From DASPSM01 sp963800135 (lineage in GTDB: Bacteria > Planctomycetota > Planctomycetia > Planctomycetales > Planctomycetaceae), in contig CAWCZR010000007.1 in assembly GCA_963800135.1 (NCBI GenBank), positions 310,001 through 374,000 on the forward strand: a stretch of DNA of 64,000 bases, read 5' to 3'. Positions 60,050-64,000 of this stretch are shown here, in pieces (positions within the stretch are counted from its first letter, which is position 1; every line of letters starts with the position of its first letter). The position numbers were made by a program, and so were the translations under genes. A model generated the notes under the pieces. That model was not told the DNA's origin, did not search any database, and saw only the letters and a list, made by a program, of their open reading frames with translations.

Positions 60050-60777
60050 AGTTCCTCATTCGGGATGCGGGCGAGGAAGCACGGGTTGGCGATCTTGTTG
60101 CCGTTGAGGTGCAGGATCGGCAGCACGCAGGCATCGCGAGCCGGATTGATGAACTTATTCCCGTGCCAACCGGTGGCGAGCGGCCCCGTTTCGGCTTCGC
60201 CATCACCCACGACGCAGGCGACGATCAGATTGGGGTTGTCGAATGCTGCTCCATAGGCATGGCTGAGCCCGTATCCGAGCTCGCCCCCCCACGTGGATGC
60301 TTCCCGGGGTCTCGGGCGCGACATGGCTGGGAATCCCGCCCGGGAAGCTAAATTGCTTGAACAACTTCCGCATCCCGTCGGCATCCTGGCCGATGTTGGG
60401 ATAGACCTCACTTTAGGTGCCTTCCAGATAGGCGTGCGCGACCAGGGATGGCCCGCCGTGACCCGGACCGATGACGTAAATCATTTCTAGCTCGTCGCTT
60501 GATGCTTGATCACCCGGTTGAGGTGAACGTAGAGCATGTTCATCCCCGGCGACGTCCCCCAATGGCCCAGCAGCCTTGGCTTGATGTGTTCGCGCTTCAG
60601 CGGTTCGCGGAGGAGCGGATTGTCGAGGAGATAGATTTGGCCCACCGACAGGTAGTTGGAGGCCCGCCAATAGGCGTCCATCTTCCGCAGTTCGTCGGCC
60701 GAAAGCCGATTCGCGGGGGCGGCCGTGTTTTGGCCATAGCCAGTCTTGCAATCTCGTCTTGTTGTTGTGGCGGGCAT
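60050..60777 (-). pseudogene. xfp: Phosphoketolase, truncated and interrupted (N-terminal third only)
   Basis: From ATG 60777 the opening contains the family segments LSADELRKMDAYWRASNYLSVGQIYL, LLREPLKREHIKPRLLGHWG and SPGMNMLYVHLNRVIK. A frameshift near 60488 leads to DELEMIYVIGPGHGGPSLVAHAYLEGT. An in-frame TAA at about 60411 replaces the Tyr of the family's GTYSEVYP. The frame continues NIGQDADGMRKLFKQFSFPGGIPSH and, after a C7 run at 60284-60290 that should be six, GELGYGLSHAYGAAFDNPNL to FLARIPNEEL. Similarity then ends near 60050, leaving about 500 residues missing. Several independent lesions, including the lost C-terminus, make this a genuine pseudogene. Confidence 0.8.
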
Positions 60778-61031
60778 GTTGATCGCTCCTCATGACTGCG
60801 CGAAACTTCTGCCACGGTTCGACAAACGACCGATCCCTGACTTCGTGCCGATTCTCTTCGCCACTGCACTTGAACTGACCGCTGTTTCACTTGCTGTAAA
60901 TGAGCCCGTGAAACGTTGGGTAGGCCGCCGACCATCTTGAACGAGAACCGAACTTTCCACGGAGCCGTCAAAGTTCGCCGAAGGCCTATGCCGACGTTCT
61001 CGCTCAACGAAAGAACGCGTGCCGCAATGAC
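60778..61031. other. Non-coding stretch before an orphan terminator
   Basis: Between the phosphoketolase start and the terminator at 61032. Short frames such as 60746-60940 have no family likeness. A + strand transcript ending at the terminator must come from here or from read-through; I see no gene for it. Confidence 0.4.
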
Positions 61032-61071
61032 ACCCCTTGGTGCCGCAGTGTGCGGCGCCAAGGGGTTTTTT
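61032..61071 (+). terminator. Strong rho-independent terminator with no obvious gene upstream
   Basis: A 16-bp stem, ACCCCTTGGTGCCGCA (61032-61047) with TGCGGCGCCAAGGGGT (61051-61066), contains one G-U pair, has a three-base loop, and is followed by a T run on the + strand. The nearest genes on both sides are on the minus strand, so it does not obviously belong to either. Confidence 0.85.
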
Positions 61072-61124
61072 CGCCGTCAGCAAGGTCGGCCCCCGTTTCG
61101 GCTGGCCCATGCCGACCGATCGAT

Positions 61125-61901
61125 TTAATTTGTGAAGTCCTTCGCGCGGCGAATCGTCTGGCAGATTCCCCGGACCGTCTCTTTGTAGTAATCCTCGATT
61201 TTGGAATCGGCGACGAATGCCGCGCCGACGAATTGGCCGTCGCCGGCATCAAAAACTCCAGTCGCGAACACGACGCCCACGCCGGTCTTCTTTCCCTTTC
61301 CCGTGCCGGTAATCACCGTGGCACCGCCCTTCGTCTCGCGCGGCCGATCGAACTTGACGTCCGTCAGGTAATTCTTGGCCAAGCTTTCCTCGAGCTTTTT
61401 GATCCCGGCCTGTTTGTCATCGACGCCTTTGAGGAGGACGAGCATCGAATAGACCTGGCCATCTCCACTGACGGCCGAGATGTAGTTGGCGCCAGTCTTT
61501 TGGTTCCAGTCAGCCGGAAACGTAATCCCCACGACCGGCTTGTTATCCTTGCGAATCACGGCTTCGACGCCGGGCTTCGTGGGAGCGCCGGCAGCGGTCG
61601 GACCCAAGACCTCCGGCGGCGCTTCGTAGAAGTTCGAGTGCTGGGCGTTCTGATAGTCCGCGGTCGTTTGGTATTGTCCCCGCGCTTGCGTTTCCCGATT
61701 AATGGCGGCACGGGTCGCGCCCGTCACGACACCAATCTTGGCGCCGGTCGCCGCTCCTTCGCTCCCGCCAACCATTCCGCCAACGACGGCTCCGCGCATC
61801 CCGCCGCTGACCGCTCCGCCCCCCCTCCGCTGAGCCATTGCGTGAGGAGCCAAAGTCACCAGCGCTAACACAGCAACTCCAAGAATTCGTAACCTGGTCA
61901 T
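61125..61901 (-). CDS. Exported glycine-zipper protein, function unknown
   Basis: A 258-aa protein. ATG 61901 is preceded by GAGGAG, which favours it over the longer frame. A signal peptide (MTRLRILGVAVLALVTLAPHAMAQ) is followed by a glycine-zipper stretch (residues about 26-62: GGAVSGGMRGAVVGGMVGG, then EGAATGAKIGVVTGA), a motif that packs or spans membranes. The C-terminal half is an alpha/beta domain (KPVVGITFPADWNQKTGANYISAVSGDGQVYSMLVLLKG) of the general kind found in small periplasmic PsbP/DUF1795-like proteins, which I cannot confirm. It is single and intact. Confidence 0.7.
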   Translation of the reverse strand: MTRLRILGVAVLALVTLAPHAMAQRRGGGAVSGGMRGAVVGGMVGGSEGAATGAKIGVVTGATRAAINRETQARGQYQTTADYQNAQHSNFYEAPPEVLGPTAAGAPTKPGVEAVIRKDNKPVVGITFPADWNQKTGANYISAVSGDGQVYSMLVLLKGVDDKQAGIKKLEESLAKNYLTDVKFDRPRETKGGATVITGTGKGKKTGVGVVFATGVFDAGDGQFVGAAFVADSKIEDYYKETVRGICQTIRRAKDFTN

Positions 61902-63083
61902 CGTCAGTTCTCCTCTTTCAACGGTTGCCGTACCTTCGAGCTTCGTCCACAACCCAATTTCGGCCCGCTAAGCATCCAAGCGTTTCCGTGCCCGTAACCA
62001 CCGACGCACCGGTCTGTTCACCGGCTTAATCGAGCAAAAAGTCCGCTCGGCCCTCGTACGCGGATGTTCGTGCGCAGTGTCCGTTCGGCCCAGAACGCAA
62101 ATGTCTGTGAGCAAATGGCCGTTCGGATCCGCAAGCAAACGCGACCGAAGACCGCAACTCGTTCTCACCGATGAATCGCGCTCGCCTTAGCCACGCGCTT
62201 GCCGTCGACGAGTCTCGGACTCCGCGAGCTCCGTCGAGTGGATCAGAGCGAATCGCAAAACTCCGCCCCTCGGACGAAATTTGAGGAAGTTGCAGAAGGG
62301 TCGCTGCATATTAAGACTTCGCAATGTGATTCGCACGTCAAATAATTGAATTTCCTGAAAAAAGAAAGTTCCGGTCGGGTTCGCGCGACCGAATTGCGGT
62401 GATGGCCGTCACGATGGGACTCGTGCAACTCCTTGATGCCCGATCGGATTCCTGTTGCACGACCCGTTTAAGCCTATGGCCCGCTCGTCATCTCGCTCAT
62501 GACCTTCGCATCGCTCGCGTGGCTCTTGCGAACTTCGCCGGACGCATGAATCAGACGGCGGGACCGGCGGCAGGCTGGGGGCATCCTCCCGGCGATCCTG
62601 CTAGCAAACGCGCAGCAACTTTAATTCCCTCCCTTCCCCAGCTTCTTGGCACAATCACATCGACCGACGCACCGGAGCCCCGCGCACGCATCTCAAAAAC
62701 GTTCCCTTTTCCGGTTTTCTGCAGGCCGAAACCGAAAGGCGGCGGTCTCGGGACAATTTCACTCCCAGAAACTCATCGAGAACGTCGCCATACGAGTAGC
62801 GCTTTGACGCCCGTCAATTCAACTCAAGGGGGAGCGCGGGGCCACAATCGACGGACGAAAAGACTTGCTCGAGCGCGACGTGGTTGAGTCAACGGCGGGG
62901 GATGGGGAGGGGATTCGACGAGTTTCCAGGAATCCGACTTCGATCAACCGCCTTGATCGGTGATCGAATTCGGACAGTGCGCGCGGTAATGATGCGCCAG
63001 TCCCCGGGCAGTCCATTCTCGGAGGTTCCGGAGTTCGACAGCCAACCTTGTCCGATTTGAATTGCCCAATGAGGTCGGACTGT
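61902..63083. other. Non-coding 1.18-kb region
   Basis: No supported gene. An open frame at 62399-62887 has composition unlike its neighbours and no RBS. Around 62270-62370 the sequence is markedly A+T-richer (AAATAATTGAATTTCC), which could hold promoters, but I cannot assign any. Confidence 0.5.
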
Positions 63084-63530
63084 TCACTTCGCCTTGGTCA
63101 GCCAGCGATCGAATTGGTCGGCGAATGCTTGCCGGTGTCGTGCGCTGAAATTCGCTGGCCCCCCAGTGATCAGGCCTTCGCCGCGCAGTCCATCTAACAA
63201 ATTTCGGGCGGCAAGTCGCTCGCCAACATTCGCATCGGTGTACAGTTCGCCGCGGGGATCGAGGGCTTGGCCCCCTTTCGACACCACTTGTGCAGCGAGC
63301 GGAATGTCAGCCGTGACCACCAGATCTCCGGGTGCGACCAAGCCGACAATGTATTGGTCCGCGACGTTGACGCCCGCGCGGACGCAAACGCTGCTGATGA
63401 ACGGCGACGCTGGGGTACGCAGGGGTCGATTGGCGACAAGTGTCACCTTGATCTTGCGCCTCTTTGCCGCGCGATACAGCAACTCCTTGATTTCGCCGGG
63501 ACACCCGTCAGCGTCGACCCAAATCTGCAT
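63084..63530 (-). CDS. YaiI/YqxD (DUF188) family protein
   Basis: A 148-aa protein from ATG 63530 (MQIWVDADGCPGEIKELLYRAAKRR). The opening VDADGCP is the family hallmark. TLVANRPLRTP and VCVRAGVNVADQYIVGLVAPGDLVVTADIPLAAQ follow in normal order, and the end GGPANFSARHRQAFADQFDRWL is also typical. The family has a PIN-like fold with conserved acidic residues, and its activity is not established. The frame is intact, and the longer open frame upstream lacks family likeness. Confidence 0.93.
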   Translation of the reverse strand: MQIWVDADGCPGEIKELLYRAAKRRKIKVTLVANRPLRTPASPFISSVCVRAGVNVADQYIVGLVAPGDLVVTADIPLAAQVVSKGGQALDPRGELYTDANVGERLAARNLLDGLRGEGLITGGPANFSARHRQAFADQFDRWLTKAK

Positions 63531-63772
63531 GTCGCAGGTCCGTATTCCCTCTCTCACATTTGCGATGCCAATGGTCCATTGCTCGATACTTCGGCACGCG
63601 CTCTCGGCACTGGGCAGAGTGCCGCCTCAAGGGCCCGACCGCCCCGATACGTCTCTAACGACTGCGCGACTGAACGGCCAGCAGACGTCGGATCTAACGG
63701 CGTTTTCCTCCCACCATGCGATCATCAGATCATCATACGCCGTTGTCCGGTGTCGCTCCCGAGCAACCGGGC

Positions 63773-64000
63773 CTAGGACGCCTCATAGGCCTTCTTCAGC
63801 CATCCAAGAAGTTCCTTGTTTATTTCCGCAGTCTTGGAGAGGCGCACGCGGTGGCTGACCATGGCGTTGAAACTGCCAGACGCCTCAAGCCGCCCCATCG
63901 GATCTGTGCCCTTCAGATTGATGCCTACATCCAGGCGGGTCGCCGTGGAAGGCTGGAGTATGGCAAACTGCTTGTTTCGGCGCAGGCTGACATAAGCCTT
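63773..64000 (-). CDS. DUF5655-type protein, C-terminal part (runs off right edge)
   Basis: Only the last 75 codons are present. On the minus strand the frame reads KAYVSLRRNKQFAILQPSTATRLDVGINLKG, then GRLEASGSFNAMVSHRVRLS, and ends in LLGWLKKAYEAS with TAG at 63775-63773. This matches the C-terminus of DUF5655 (often DUF4287-linked) proteins, where HRVR and W(L).AY are conserved. The start and N-terminal domain lie outside the window. Function is unknown. Confidence 0.72.
   Translation of the reverse strand, partial: KAYVSLRRNKQFAILQPSTATRLDVGINLKGTDPMGRLEASGSFNAMVSHRVRLSKTAEINKELLGWLKKAYEAS

Noticed and set aside
62399..62887. 162-codon + strand frame in the long right-hand gap
   Set aside because: No RBS and no recognisable motif; composition does not match neighbouring genes.

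Overview
This GC-rich window (roughly 60-65% G+C by eye) reads as a Planctomycetes chromosome, probably of the Pirellulales type. That rests on protein families: DUF1080 (3-keto-disaccharide hydrolase) proteins, PQQ-type beta-propellers, a redoxin/cytochrome/PHM/EF-hand fusion, MoxR/DUF58/VWA membrane proteins, a cadherin-like surface lipoprotein and a planctomycete-style integrase remnant. There is one tRNA (Arg, anticodon CCG) and no rRNA or CRISPR array.

Layout. 1-1.6 kb: the start of a HpcH/HpaI aldolase leaving the left edge, and a DUF3754 membrane protein. 1.9-19.8 kb: one long, tightly packed + strand block. It holds a coiled-coil membrane protein, a Fe(III)-type ABC importer (binding protein, two-domain permease, ATPase), an NHL-repeat lipoprotein, a large VWA protein, a MoxR ATPase, a DUF58 protein, a BatA-like VWA protein, a large membrane protein and an ABC-2 exporter pair. 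Most neighbours overlap by 4 bp (ATGA or GTGA). 19.8-23.5 kb: alkyladenine glycosylase and a TauE/SafE permease meeting at a shared CTAG, then a Tat-exported protein and a lipoprotein hydrolase. 23.9-36.1 kb: a very large PQQ/propeller protein, the redoxin-cytochrome-PHM-EF-hand protein, a double DUF1080 protein, an MbfA-type ferritin/VIT1 iron exporter, and an RND-type adaptor without a pump. 36.6-41.1 kb: a giant low-complexity surface lipoprotein. 41.1-46.9 kb: gamma-glutamylcyclotransferase, type-4 uracil-DNA glycosylase, HEAT-repeat protein, MFS transporter, PQQ protein.

47.2-52.9 kb is the most interesting block: three split glutamate-synthase-like subunits (GlxBCD/MgsABC type), a type III glutamine synthetase/GmaS-like ligase, and a monomeric sarcosine-oxidase-type flavoenzyme. 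Together they could form a compact N-methylglutamate (methylamine) pathway in which one covalent-FAD oxidase replaces the four-subunit dehydrogenase. 53-55 kb holds small membrane and VOC proteins. 55.2-60.8 kb looks like a decayed region: an integrase N-terminus 143 bp past the tRNA, an abutting antisense channel-protein fragment, a 5'-truncated SulP gene and a truncated phosphoketolase. The right end holds a glycine-zipper protein, a YaiI/DUF188 protein and the end of a DUF5655-type protein.

Quality warning: at least a dozen otherwise well-conserved genes carry one-base frameshifts, several at G, C or A runs, and one carries a single in-frame stop. This pattern fits base-call or consensus indels better than mass gene death, so I give the reconstructed full extents and mark each break.
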